Source of the DNA: CAYMZZ01 sp046297935
GTDB lineage: Bacteria > Bacteroidota > Bacteroidia > Chitinophagales > Chitinophagaceae
Direction of reading: 5' to 3'
DNA length: 64,000 nucleotides
NCBI GenBank assembly: GCA_046297935.1
Contig: JBKBHA010000008.1
Coordinates: 1 to 64,000, forward strand
In this document: positions 43,041-52,245 of the stretch, one piece after another
Layout: every line of letters begins with the position of its first letter
Position numbering within the stretch: position 1 is the first letter of the stretch
The notes under the pieces: model-generated
Told to the model about the DNA's origin: nothing
The model's input: the letters and a program-made list of their open reading frames with translations, nothing else
Databases searched by the model: none
Translations under genes and position numbers: made by a program

Positions 43041-46000
43041 TTATTTAAAAGCTACAAACTTCCCCTCGGCTTTTACGATATTGTTCATGAAAGCTTTGAA
43101 CGTAGCATAATCTTTAGCCGCGATATCACCGCGATCGAGCACTGCCTTTCGGGTAATGGTTAATTGCCCGTTTGCCCGCTTTTCAAACTTGAGCGAATAA
43201 GTGCTTTTTCCGAAACTGATGGTTTGAGATGCAGGCACTTCTACCCATTGTTTGCCGGCAGGAAGTTGAATATTAACAGTGGTCTCGTAGGTATCAACGT
43301 TTTCGTAGCGCCAGTATTCAATCGGGAAGACCCGCTCGTCGCGCGAAAAATTGTCCATAGTGGCAACCATGTCGCCAAAAGGAATTTTGAACATCTGCAT
43401 TTCTCCCACTTCCACTATCTCGTTGGCCACGGTGGCCTTGTATTCATAACTCACCGAGTCGGTCAGTTCTTTCAGGTCGCCCATCTTTACCCACTCCAGT
43501 TTCAATGGGTTCTTGAAGCTGCCGCTCAGGTTCTCCTGCATTTCTTCCCGTGTTTTCTCGGCACCCAGGTCAGAGTAAGTAGACCGGACTCCGCTGGTCA
43601 GGCTGCCAGTAAACTGAACTTTGGCGGTGATGTCCAAATCGTTATCACTCACCTTCAAATCAATCTGCCGGCGGATTTTATCGCTCGTGCGTGTCTTTGC
43701 ATCGATCAACTTGAGTGTAGATCCGGTTGATTTTTCATTAAAATAAGGTATCAAAAGCGATGGGGCACCTTGTACATTGTTGGGCAAACTGGCAAAGGGA
43801 AGGTCATTGTCGGTCAGTTCAATGTAATACTCCTTACCACCGGTACTCAGGTACGCAATACAATGATCAAATTCTACGCTGGGCAGCGTCATATCTTTCA
43901 TACCGTTGTCTTTGGTGGCTACCAACAACATGTTGGCATTTAGCCCGGCCTTACGGGCCAACGATACAAACAGGGCAGAAAGATCTTTACAATCGCCCAG
44001 TCGGGTGTTGAGTGTTACATCTGGCTTCTGCGGCACGTAGGCGCCCTGGCGGAAGCTGACGTGACTGTATCGGATATTCCTTTCGATGTAATCGTATATC
44101 CGCCGAGCTTTTTGCAAATCAGTGAGAGTCTCTTTGCCTGGGAAGATTTCCCTATAGGCAGCATTCACTTCATAGTCGTTCTCGGTTTCGATATAACTGA
44201 GGTCGCTGTACCATTGACTGATGTCTTCCCAGGACTTTATAGTAGACATGTGCAAGGTAAGGCCAACGTCGGACAGAGCCGGCATAAAAGGCTCCGACTT
44301 CACCGGCTTAATGTCGCCCATTTCCCAGGTGAACATTTCATAATCTCCAAAGTCCTTTTTCTGGGGTTGGATTTGTCCGTTCAGCAATTCCAGCTTGTAC
44401 TTGACTGTTTTGTCGACCAACACGGTGTATCGGCTGAGGTAGCATGGATTAAAGGAGCTGAATTGAAATCGGTCCCAGTGTTCGCGTGCAAGGCGGCCAC
44501 GCGAAAAATCCTGGATGCGGTAACGAATCAGTACAGCATCGCCCGCCTCAAGGCTGGTAAAGACAAACTCGTTGCCACTGATCTCAGCGGTGAGTTTGCT
44601 GCCGTTCTTTTTTACAACTTCTGCTTTTTCAATCAGCAGCGACTGTGTGTTGCTGTTGTAGGGGATATAGCTTTCCTTCCAATCGTCGATCCCGCTCTCG
44701 GTCAAAATTCGGATAACAAGCGTGTGAAACTCTTCCACGGCTCCTTCGTTATGAATGAGTAGTTGCTTTTCGTCGAGCAGGTAAGCGTACGAGTGGTCCT
44801 CGTCAATTGGTTTGTTGGCCGATTCCTTTACCACGGCGTATAAGTCGGTTGTAGGAAGAGCCTTGTAGAGATCTTCCTTCCCCTCGAGTGCCCTCAGTTT
44901 TTGCCGGGCCTCATATCTTTTTGAATCATAGAACAGCGACTTGCGGTAGCTTTCGATAGCGTCGTTCTTTTTGCCCAGTTCCTTTTCCACTACTGCTTTA
45001 TTTTCCCAGTAGCCGGTTGTGTAAGGAGCCTGAGCCAGGGCCTTCAGCGTGTAGTCGAAAGCCTTCGAATAATTCTGCTGTTTGTAATAGTAGCTTACCA
45101 TATCGGTGAGCAGTTCCGGATCGAATGGAAACTCTTTTTCCAGTTTCTTCAACATATCCTCGCCCTTATCTTTTTTACCTTGTTCTATATAATCTTCTGC
45201 CAGGTTCTTGTATGTGGAATAAGTGAAATTGTCTTCCAGATATTTTTCATAAACTTTGGCCGCTGCCTTATTGTCTTTATACGCATTTTTATGCAAGCGG
45301 AACATCATTCCCATTAGTTGGCTATTGGTCGGAAACTTCTTATACGCTGCCTGTATTTCCTCCACCAACTGATCGTATTTCTCTAAAGATCCCAGCAGTG
45401 AGATTTTTTCTACCCAGATGTCCTCTGTCAAACCAAATCGGCTCTCCATGTTTTGAACGACCTGCATGGCGTCTTCATATTTCTCTTCATCCTTTAACCG
45501 TTCGAGGCTGAATTGCTGGCTAAAGTAACTGGCCGTATCGTGCTCTCTAAACCATTCTACCTGTTGAGAAAGAAGAGTACGATTATTGCTCTTGAGCAGG
45601 CTTTGTACCAGCTCGAATCGAAGAATGGAATTGTCGGGCTGTATCTCCAGTGCCTTTTCTATCGTTTCTCTGGCCTGCGTTGCTTTTTTATTTCGCAGGT
45701 AAGTCTGTGTTAGAAGAATGTAGTTGACCAGGTTTTTAGGCTGCTCTTTAATTTTGTTTTCGAAAAATGTTTCGGCAAACAATGGAATGGGTTGTGGTTT
45801 CTGTGTTTTGTCGGCCGTATAGGTTTGGTAAGTAGCGTCGGCTTTCAACCCATCCACCGGATAACCTTTTTCGTCAGAAAAGCGAACGATGAAGTTGGAA
45901 CCACTGTTTGCGGTGAAACCAATCTGAACTAGAACCCGGTTGTATCCTTTTTTCAGTTGTACGAAAGATTTGAAAGCGTCGAGTTCAGTAACACGTTCTT

Positions 46001-46793
46001 CTGACTCGGCAATCATCAGCGCATCATTTACCCAAACTTTTATTGAACCATTGGCACCCACATTCAATACCAGTCGCTGATCGACCGGACTATACACAAA
46101 CGACTGAGCATAGACGAGTGCAGTACCCGATTTAACGTAGTTGTTGGTGAACTGCCATCCCTCCGGATTGAGTGTGGCCGGTTTAAACCATTGAATGGGT
46201 GCATTATTAAGCGAACGGAACACCGACTCAGGTTTGGGATTTTCCAATACTCCATATGATTTGTGGAAGCCGCTGCCTGAAAGATTGTCAAAGGGTCCTA
46301 CGAACTGCCACTGGTCTACCGACGCAATGCGGGCCCATTCTTTTCGGCTTTGGTCGAACTTACCTGAGCTCAGGTAATGATAACCCAAAAAATAATGAGC
46401 CGCCGCTTTCAAAGAACCATGAAAATTGGTCTTATTGCCCAATTCGTCGAGCAGGTCCAATTGGTATTTGGCCGTTTTTCGCCCATAGCTCCCGAGCACA
46501 TTATCGTTGAACCATAAGGCGAATAAATATGGGTTGGCGTCTACCTTGCTTTTTCTGAGCATGTTCAGGAAGTCGCCATTTTCGGCTTCCTGTATTTCAA
46601 ATTGTTGAACGAAAAGATAAGTTGCATATGCATCTACAGCCGTATTTGGATCGTTGATGGCTTTGCGGAGAAGCTCCATTGCTTTCTTGCGGTCGTTGTT
46701 ACGCAAGGCATCCCAGGCCTTTTCATAATCGTTGGCACGAACGCAAAAAGAAAGGATTAAGGTGGAAATCAATAAGGCAAAATACTTATTCAT
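43041..46793 (-). CDS. Exported TPR / DUF3857 / transglutaminase-like protein (1250 aa)
   Basis: A signal peptide (MNKYFALLISTLILSFCVRA) leads to about 600 residues with TPR-type helices (for example LVNYILLTQTYLRNKKATQA). Then come a DUF3857 domain and a transglutaminase-like core. The catalytic Cys is in NTRLGDCKDLSAL (near residue 933), His in SVEFDHCIAYL and Asp in YIELTDNDLPF. Proteins of this layout are periplasmic in Bacteroidota and of unknown substrate. The start at 46793 gives the signal peptide; ten residues further upstream do not. Confidence 0.88.
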   Translation of the reverse strand: MNKYFALLISTLILSFCVRANDYEKAWDALRNNDRKKAMELLRKAINDPNTAVDAYATYLFVQQFEIQEAENGDFLNMLRKSKVDANPYLFALWFNDNVLGSYGRKTAKYQLDLLDELGNKTNFHGSLKAAAHYFLGYHYLSSGKFDQSRKEWARIASVDQWQFVGPFDNLSGSGFHKSYGVLENPKPESVFRSLNNAPIQWFKPATLNPEGWQFTNNYVKSGTALVYAQSFVYSPVDQRLVLNVGANGSIKVWVNDALMIAESEERVTELDAFKSFVQLKKGYNRVLVQIGFTANSGSNFIVRFSDEKGYPVDGLKADATYQTYTADKTQKPQPIPLFAETFFENKIKEQPKNLVNYILLTQTYLRNKKATQARETIEKALEIQPDNSILRFELVQSLLKSNNRTLLSQQVEWFREHDTASYFSQQFSLERLKDEEKYEDAMQVVQNMESRFGLTEDIWVEKISLLGSLEKYDQLVEEIQAAYKKFPTNSQLMGMMFRLHKNAYKDNKAAAKVYEKYLEDNFTYSTYKNLAEDYIEQGKKDKGEDMLKKLEKEFPFDPELLTDMVSYYYKQQNYSKAFDYTLKALAQAPYTTGYWENKAVVEKELGKKNDAIESYRKSLFYDSKRYEARQKLRALEGKEDLYKALPTTDLYAVVKESANKPIDEDHSYAYLLDEKQLLIHNEGAVEEFHTLVIRILTESGIDDWKESYIPYNSNTQSLLIEKAEVVKKNGSKLTAEISGNEFVFTSLEAGDAVLIRYRIQDFSRGRLAREHWDRFQFSSFNPCYLSRYTVLVDKTVKYKLELLNGQIQPQKKDFGDYEMFTWEMGDIKPVKSEPFMPALSDVGLTLHMSTIKSWEDISQWYSDLSYIETENDYEVNAAYREIFPGKETLTDLQKARRIYDYIERNIRYSHVSFRQGAYVPQKPDVTLNTRLGDCKDLSALFVSLARKAGLNANMLLVATKDNGMKDMTLPSVEFDHCIAYLSTGGKEYYIELTDNDLPFASLPNNVQGAPSLLIPYFNEKSTGSTLKLIDAKTRTSDKIRRQIDLKVSDNDLDITAKVQFTGSLTSGVRSTYSDLGAEKTREEMQENLSGSFKNPLKLEWVKMGDLKELTDSVSYEYKATVANEIVEVGEMQMFKIPFGDMVATMDNFSRDERVFPIEYWRYENVDTYETTVNIQLPAGKQWVEVPASQTISFGKSTYSLKFEKRANGQLTITRKAVLDRGDIAAKDYATFKAFMNNIVKAEGKFVAFK

Positions 46794-46882
46794 AGCGGGT
46801 GGTTGTCCGCTAAAAATACTCAAGCAAATTGCTTTTTAAAACAAAATCACCAAAAAGTTTTAATCAAAATAAATTGGACGGT

Positions 46883-47245
46883 TTAATCCTTAATGGCTTT
46901 GATGTCCAGATAACCTGCCAACTCGTTAAATTTAAAGGTATAATAACCTTCACTTATTGGCGGCGGCATGGGAGTGCCGCATACCATGGTGCCCACTACC
47001 ATTTCGGTACCATTTTGTGTTAAATGACAGGCAGCTGCGTAAATGGGGAAATCCAATTTCTTATATTCAGTACGGTTTCCAGGAGCAAGGTTTCCCCAAC
47101 TGGTACTGCCAATTTTCACATTGTCAAGCTGTTGGGCTGTTTCATTTTCGAAACGTATAAAAACCTCTCCATTAGCATCCCGATCCTGGCTTTTGCTGCA
47201 GCCTGTCAGCAGCGCGACCAACAGAAGAATAATTACCGGTTTCAT
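46883..47245 (-). CDS. Small lipoprotein of unknown function
   Basis: The protein has 120 residues. The signal MKPVIILLLVALLTGC ends in a lipobox (LTGC). The mature part has a beta-sandwich look with VFIRFENETAQQLDNVKIG and EGYYTFKFNELAGYL. It resembles a common family of short Bacteroidota lipoproteins but no name was assigned. It lies between proC and the transglutaminase-like gene on the same strand. Confidence 0.75.
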   Translation of the reverse strand: MKPVIILLLVALLTGCSKSQDRDANGEVFIRFENETAQQLDNVKIGSTSWGNLAPGNRTEYKKLDFPIYAAACHLTQNGTEMVVGTMVCGTPMPPPISEGYYTFKFNELAGYLDIKAIKD

Positions 47246-47301
47246 GGTGTTGCTTTTTTGGGGTGACTATCTGGCTCACCAAAACGTTGCCTGCCGATAC
47301 T

Positions 47302-48096
47302 TCAATCGAGGGCTATTTTTTTGTAGCTGGTCACCAGACCCCGGATCAGCGAGGAACTGAAGCCCTGGTGCTCCATTTCATTTAAGCCGGCGATGGTACA
47401 GCCTTTAGGGGTTGTAACTTTATCAATTTCCTGTTCCGGATGCGTCCCTTTTTGAAGCAACAATTCGGCCGCACCCTTCACTGTTTGGGCCGCAATCAAC
47501 GACGCCGTCTTTGCATCGAAGCCTATTTCAATGCCTCCCTGGATATTCGCGCGGATATAACGCATGGCATACGCGGTACCACAGGCGCCGAGTATAGTTG
47601 CCGCTTCCATTAATTTTTCATCAATATGCGTCACTTTTCCCAATTGGGAAAACATATCAGCTATATAGTGCTGGATTTCTGTGTTAGCATATAGACTGCA
47701 GATGCATGTCATGCTTTCACGGATCGCAATTGCCGTATTCGGCATTGCTCTGAAATAGGGCATCTGCAAACCGCACATTTGTTCATAGTCGGCGATAGAC
47801 ACACCAGTTACTACCGACACCAGGACTTTGCTCCTGTCCAGCTCAGGCCCGATCGACCTGATCAAATCTGCAACCTGAAATGGTTTGACTGCAACCAAAA
47901 TAATCTCGCCCTCCCGCACGGCGGCTATATTGTCGTCGGAAACATTTACTCCTCGTTCACGCAGCGCTTGCAGCGCCCCGGCGTTGCGGCGGGTTATGGT
48001 AACGTCGGCAGGCTTACTGAAGCCACTGATCAACAATCCTTCGGCTATTGCGGTACCCAGATTTCCTCCACCAATGATGGCTATTTTTCTTGACAT
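47302..48096 (-). CDS. proC: Pyrroline-5-carboxylate reductase
   Basis: The enzyme (264 residues) makes proline from P5C with NAD(P)H. The Rossmann motif is IAIIGGGNLGTAIAEGLL, and the C-terminal helical dimer domain contains the signature TPKGCTIAGLNEMEHQG-like segment. The ATG at 48096 is the normal start; an upstream ATG at 48177 would add 27 residues that do not match the family. An array of hairpin repeats lies in its upstream region. Confidence 0.95.
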   Translation of the reverse strand: MSRKIAIIGGGNLGTAIAEGLLISGFSKPADVTITRRNAGALQALRERGVNVSDDNIAAVREGEIILVAVKPFQVADLIRSIGPELDRSKVLVSVVTGVSIADYEQMCGLQMPYFRAMPNTAIAIRESMTCICSLYANTEIQHYIADMFSQLGKVTHIDEKLMEAATILGACGTAYAMRYIRANIQGGIEIGFDAKTASLIAAQTVKGAAELLLQKGTHPEQEIDKVTTPKGCTIAGLNEMEHQGFSSSLIRGLVTSYKKIALD

Positions 48097-48261
48097 ATTT
48101 AAATCACTTGTTGGATAAAGGTAGTTATCTGTAGTGTTTTCGGGTTTGTTCAATGTCCTGAACCGTGGTTTTGGCATTGTGTATTTTGCGAAATGGTCAA
48201 TTGGCTTGGAAGTTAAGTTCGAAACAGATCTAATTCGGTTTTATTCCCAGGTGTGGATGTA

Positions 48262-48676
48262 CCCGGTCGGAAGACCCGTCCGACCGACACCGGTTCAACC
48301 TTCCGAATAAGCCCCGTCGGAAGACCCGTCCGACCGACACTGGTTCTGCCTTCCGAATCAGCCCCCGGTCGGAAGACCCGTCCGACCGACATTGTATTTC
48401 GTCCTCCAGAATAACCCCGGTCGGAAGACCCGTCCGACCGACACTGCGTTTCGTCCTCCGGAATAGCCCCGGTCGGATGACCGGTCCGACCGACACCGGT
48501 TCAGCCTCCCGAATCAGCCCCCGTCGGAAGACCCGTCCGACCGAGACCGGTTTTGCCTTCCGAATCAGCCCCCGTCGGAAGACCCGTCCGACCGACAATG
48601 GTTCTGCCTTCCGAATCAGGCCCCCGTCGGAAGACCGGTCCGACCGACACTGCGCTTCATCTTCCGTTCAGGGCTT
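48262..48676. repeat. Array of eight 50-52-bp GGTCGGA-type hairpin repeats
   Basis: GTCGGA begins at 48266, 48316, 48368, 48420, 48472, 48523, 48574 and 48626. In each unit the core GTCGGAAGACCCGTCCGAC forms a short hairpin (GTCGGA/TCCGAC), and a CTTCCGAA-type end pairs with the TCGGAAG start of the unit. Half the periods are 51 bp, so reading frames run through on both strands, but these are not genes. The 48097-48867 gap holds this array, the proC upstream region and a 3' stretch without evident features. A related stem is at 32-52 and 130-150. Confidence 0.85.
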
Positions 48677-48867
48677 GCTGCTGTGCTGGAATTTTATAAC
48701 GCCCAGCCCGGAACCGAAGCCATTAGTATCACTAATGTTGGAGTTATGAACAAAGCCGAATAGAATTCCATCCGCCCGAACCGCAGCTGATAGCAAACGA
48801 AAGATGAGTATTTGTTCTTCAGCGAGCATAGCAGCAAACCACATGTTGACCGCTCGCCTTTCCTCGC

Positions 48868-49632
48868 TCACAAGTCAGCAAAATTGTTTGTAAAGTTTGA
48901 GTCCCTGGGCAATGAAAGTACAATGTAATGCCTGGGCAAAAACCAACTTATTTGTTTTAGCCGATAGTTTAAATGGTCAATTGATTCAAAGTCCTCACGG
49001 AAAATATTAAATGCCAACTCTTGAATCACCTGTCCGTCAATGGTACGGCAAACCATCATAATTTTTGGTCGCTTAATTCCGATACTCTGTAAAAACGATT
49101 TTAATGCTTGTCTTGTTTGTCCCGGAAGGAAAGATTCAGATGGTTGAGCCAATAAAAGCTTTTCACCCTGTTTTATTGTCTCTTCATTTTGAATTTCAAC
49201 TTTGTCGGTCTTTGTAAAAAATTCTTTGTTTAAATGCAGGTTAACTATGTCGCCATAAGAAAACACCCAATCGACAGAGTTATCTTTTGGATTAATTGCC
49301 ACACCTAATCCTTTTTCTAACAAAAAATCATCCTTCATATTCCTGATGCAGAAAGATTCAAATGGTATATTGGGTTCAGGTGTACGCAAAACGAAATATG
49401 GAAACCCGTCAGGTCCTTTAAAGACCTGCGGATTTCCACAAGCAAAGCTGGCGGTCGGCACATTTTCATTAAATGTTTGTCGCCAATTTTCGTCTCTTTG
49501 TTCTTGTGGAATTTGAAAAAGACTATCTATTAATTGCGTTTTTGTAATATCACACTCAGGTCTTTCAGCTTCCGGTTGAACAGGCTTCTCTATTGTCCTG
49601 TCTTTTCTTTTAAGGAAATCAAAAAGTCTCAT
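48868..49632 (-). CDS. Hypothetical protein, AT-rich orphan gene
   Basis: The protein has 254 residues and no signal peptide. It opens MRLFDFLKRKDRTIEKPVQP, with an acidic-basic charged N-terminus. A central alpha/beta part (FPYFVLRTPEPNIPFESF, VDWVFSYGDIVNLHLNKE) is followed by a C-terminal segment (IKRPKIMMVCRTIDGQVIQELAF). It is clearly poorer in G+C than its neighbours and is flanked by repeats, which suggests recent acquisition. No domain was recognised. Confidence 0.7.
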   Translation of the reverse strand: MRLFDFLKRKDRTIEKPVQPEAERPECDITKTQLIDSLFQIPQEQRDENWRQTFNENVPTASFACGNPQVFKGPDGFPYFVLRTPEPNIPFESFCIRNMKDDFLLEKGLGVAINPKDNSVDWVFSYGDIVNLHLNKEFFTKTDKVEIQNEETIKQGEKLLLAQPSESFLPGQTRQALKSFLQSIGIKRPKIMMVCRTIDGQVIQELAFNIFREDFESIDHLNYRLKQISWFLPRHYIVLSLPRDSNFTNNFADL

Positions 49633-49814
49633 TGAAAATAGTTGCTTTAATAATGCTGCGTAGGCTGAGTCCTGCGTTTAGGGTGCCGGCAAAGGGGATA
49701 GCAAACTGCCGGAAAACTTGTCCGATCGCACTTGCCTGCTTCGAAATAACTTAACTCCCCTCGACACCACGACTCACTCCCTCCTTTCCACCCCAATCCA
49801 GCACCACCCTTTCC

Positions 49815-49855
49815 ATAAAACCCCGGTCCAACCTGTTGTCGGACCGGGGTTTTAT
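49815..49855 (-). terminator. Strong terminator of purL with GGTCC/GGACC stem
   Basis: Perfect 15-bp arms (49815-49829 and 49841-49855, containing CCCCGGTCC and GGACCGGGG) surround an 11-nt loop, with A4/T4 at the ends. It lies 19 nt after the purL stop on the minus strand. The core resembles the dispersed GGTCGGA-type hairpin family. Confidence 0.85.
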
Positions 49856-49873
49856 TCAAATTTTCAATTCCTT

Positions 49874-52099
49874 TTATTGCAAGGCCGTACCAGCCGACTC
49901 CTTCTGCAAATAACGCTCAATGGCGGTGTCATATCGTTCCTGCCAGGTGCTGATATTTCCCCAGAAATCGCCATCAATCACCACTTCTTCTTCCGTAACG
50001 ACGCCCAGTTTCTCGAATGGAAAATCACCCAGATACGCTTCAAACTCTTTCACTTTTGCCAGAGCCACAGACACCAGCACACGGCTTTGACCTTCGCCAA
50101 ACAAAAATGCATCTTTTCGCTTGCCGCCAGATGTGGATACAGAAAATCCGAGACCTTCTGCAAATCCGCTTTCGCACAGTGCGACAAACAATCCACCCTC
50201 GCTGATATCGTGGGCGGAGCGGACTAATCCTGTCTGGATCAACCCGGCTATTTTCTGTTGCAAATTGAACTCTTCTTCCAGCTCAAAACGAGGTGCGGGC
50301 GAATGTTTAACGCCACGCAACTGATACAGGTACTCAGAAGAATTAAAATCGTCGGTCATGTTTCCAACAACATACAGCACATCTCCTTCCGATTTAAAAT
50401 GGAGCGTCATCCGTGCTTCCATATCTTCTACCACACCCACCATACCAATAGTTGGGGTTGGGAATACGGGTCCATCAGGATTTTGATTATAAAAGCTTAC
50501 GTTTCCTCCGGTAACCGGCGTATTGAACTTGCGACAGGCTTCACCCATACCCTGAATTGCCTCCACAAACTGGTAGTACACTTCGGGGTCGTAGGGGTTT
50601 CCAAAATTCAGGCAATTGGTAATGCCCAGCGGCTCACCACCGCTGCAAACGATATTGCGGGCTGCTTCGCTCACGGCAATCATGGCTCCTTTTCGTGGAT
50701 CTGCATGAACATATCGGCTGTTGCAGTCTGTAGTTACCGCCAGTCCGCGCCTGGTTCCCTTGATATGAACAACTGGTGCATCGGAGGGATTGTTGGTGGA
50801 AGCGTTTACGGTCCCAACCATACTATCGTACTGCGTGTATATCCAGCGTTTGTTCGCAATCGTGGGCAGCTCGATCAGGCGTTCGGCTATTTCTTTCAGA
50901 TCCTCGGGCTCTGACACAGAAGCCGGATCAAATGCACGCACTTTTGCAAGATAGGCCGGTTCACGATAAGCTCGATCGTATTGAGGAGCACCACCACCCA
51001 GCACCAGTTCCTCCGCGGGTAACTCAGCTTCCAGTTCGCCATGCATATAGAACCGAAGCAAGCCATCGCCGGTCACTTCGCCAATCACCGCACAGGGTAA
51101 ATCCCATTTCTCAAAAACACGGGTTACTTCTGCTTCACGTCCCTTTTGGGCCACCAGCAGCATTCGTTCCTGGCTTTCGCTTAGCAACAGTTCCCATGTC
51201 TTCATATTTGGCTGGCGGGTGGGCACTTTGTCGAGGTCAATTCTCATTCCCGACTTGCCCTTAGCGCTCATCTCCGCGGTAGAACAAATAATACCTGCAG
51301 CTCCCATATCCTGCATACCTACTACTGCACCGGTTTGAATTACTTCCAGGCAGGCTTCCAGCAGTTTCTTTTCCTGAAAGGGATCGCCCACCTGAACTGC
51401 CGGTAGTTCCTGCACACTTTCGGCTGTGATATCGGCCGATGCAAAGGAGGCGCCGCCAATACCGTCTTTACCCGTTGCACTGCCAACAAACATCACCGGA
51501 TTACCCACGCCTTCTGCTGTGGCTGAAACTGTTTCCCCCGCTTTCACAATGCCTACGCTCATGGCATTCACGAGCGGATTGGTATGGTAGCAGGGATCGA
51601 AATATATTTCTCCACCCACAGTAGGAACTCCAAAGCAGTTGCCATAATGGCCAATTCCATGTACCACGCCGGCCAGCAAATGCTGGGTCTTATCTTCCGA
51701 CAACTTTCCGAAACGCAGCGAATTTAGCGCAGCAATGGGTCTTGCGCCCATGGTAAAAATGTCGCGGTGAATACCGCCCACGCCGGTAGCAGCGCCCTGA
51801 AATGGTTCGATGGCCGAGGGATGGTTGTGTGATTCAATTTTGAACACTACTCCCAGCCCATCGCCGAGATCCATTAAACCCGCATTTTCTTCACCTGCCT
51901 TTACCAGCATCCGGCCACCTTCGCGAGGCAGTGTTTTCAGCCATTTGATAGAATTCTTATAGCTGCAGTGTTCACTCCACATGCCGCTGAAAGCACACAA
52001 CTCATTAAAGTTGGGCGTGCGACCCAGTTTTTGACAAATTAAATCGAATTCCTCCTCCGTCAACCGGAGCTGTTGGGCCGTTTTTGCTGTTATTTCCAT
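49874..52099 (-). CDS. purL: Phosphoribosylformylglycinamidine synthase subunit PurL (small type)
   Basis: The protein has 741 residues, the small PurL that works with PurS and PurQ rather than the 1300-residue single-chain form. It converts FGAR to FGAM in purine synthesis. GMWSEHCSYKNS, VVFKIESHNHPSAIEPFQGA and the AIR synthase C-terminal GGNVSFYNQ segment are typical. PurS and PurQ are not in the window. A -7 box lies 31 nt upstream. Confidence 0.96.
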   Translation of the reverse strand: MEITAKTAQQLRLTEEEFDLICQKLGRTPNFNELCAFSGMWSEHCSYKNSIKWLKTLPREGGRMLVKAGEENAGLMDLGDGLGVVFKIESHNHPSAIEPFQGAATGVGGIHRDIFTMGARPIAALNSLRFGKLSEDKTQHLLAGVVHGIGHYGNCFGVPTVGGEIYFDPCYHTNPLVNAMSVGIVKAGETVSATAEGVGNPVMFVGSATGKDGIGGASFASADITAESVQELPAVQVGDPFQEKKLLEACLEVIQTGAVVGMQDMGAAGIICSTAEMSAKGKSGMRIDLDKVPTRQPNMKTWELLLSESQERMLLVAQKGREAEVTRVFEKWDLPCAVIGEVTGDGLLRFYMHGELEAELPAEELVLGGGAPQYDRAYREPAYLAKVRAFDPASVSEPEDLKEIAERLIELPTIANKRWIYTQYDSMVGTVNASTNNPSDAPVVHIKGTRRGLAVTTDCNSRYVHADPRKGAMIAVSEAARNIVCSGGEPLGITNCLNFGNPYDPEVYYQFVEAIQGMGEACRKFNTPVTGGNVSFYNQNPDGPVFPTPTIGMVGVVEDMEARMTLHFKSEGDVLYVVGNMTDDFNSSEYLYQLRGVKHSPAPRFELEEEFNLQQKIAGLIQTGLVRSAHDISEGGLFVALCESGFAEGLGFSVSTSGGKRKDAFLFGEGQSRVLVSVALAKVKEFEAYLGDFPFEKLGVVTEEEVVIDGDFWGNISTWQERYDTAIERYLQKESAGTALQ

Positions 52100-52130
52100 G
52101 GAAAATTTTAAAAGGGGTCTTCAAGAGTCG

Positions 52131-52138
52131 CAAAGCTA
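52131..52138 (-). promoter_or_regulatory. -7 box of purL
   Basis: The minus strand reads TAGCTTTG, with a possible TTG at 52157-52155 (16-nt spacer, shorter than usual). It lies 31 nt before the purL start and overlaps the upstream region of the divergent membrane-protein gene. Confidence 0.5.
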
Positions 52139-52245
52139 CGGAATTGGCAGGGTTCAACGTAACCGGGGAAGGCATTGTGCAAAAAATCAGCACAGCCGCA
52201 AAATATCAAGTCGTATTGTCTATTTTGTGGGTTAAAAGGAACGCT

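Noticed and set aside
48230..48749. Reading frames on both strands through the 51-bp array, and a possible CRISPR array
   Set aside because: The frames stay open because many units are 51 bp long. The inter-repeat segments resemble each other rather than being unique spacers, and no cas gene is nearby, so this is neither a gene nor a CRISPR.
48668..48871. 67-residue minus-strand reading frame ending FQHSSKP
   Set aside because: It overlaps the repeat array edge and the end of the neighbouring gene, with no start context or recognised family. It may be a relic, but it is not supported as a gene.
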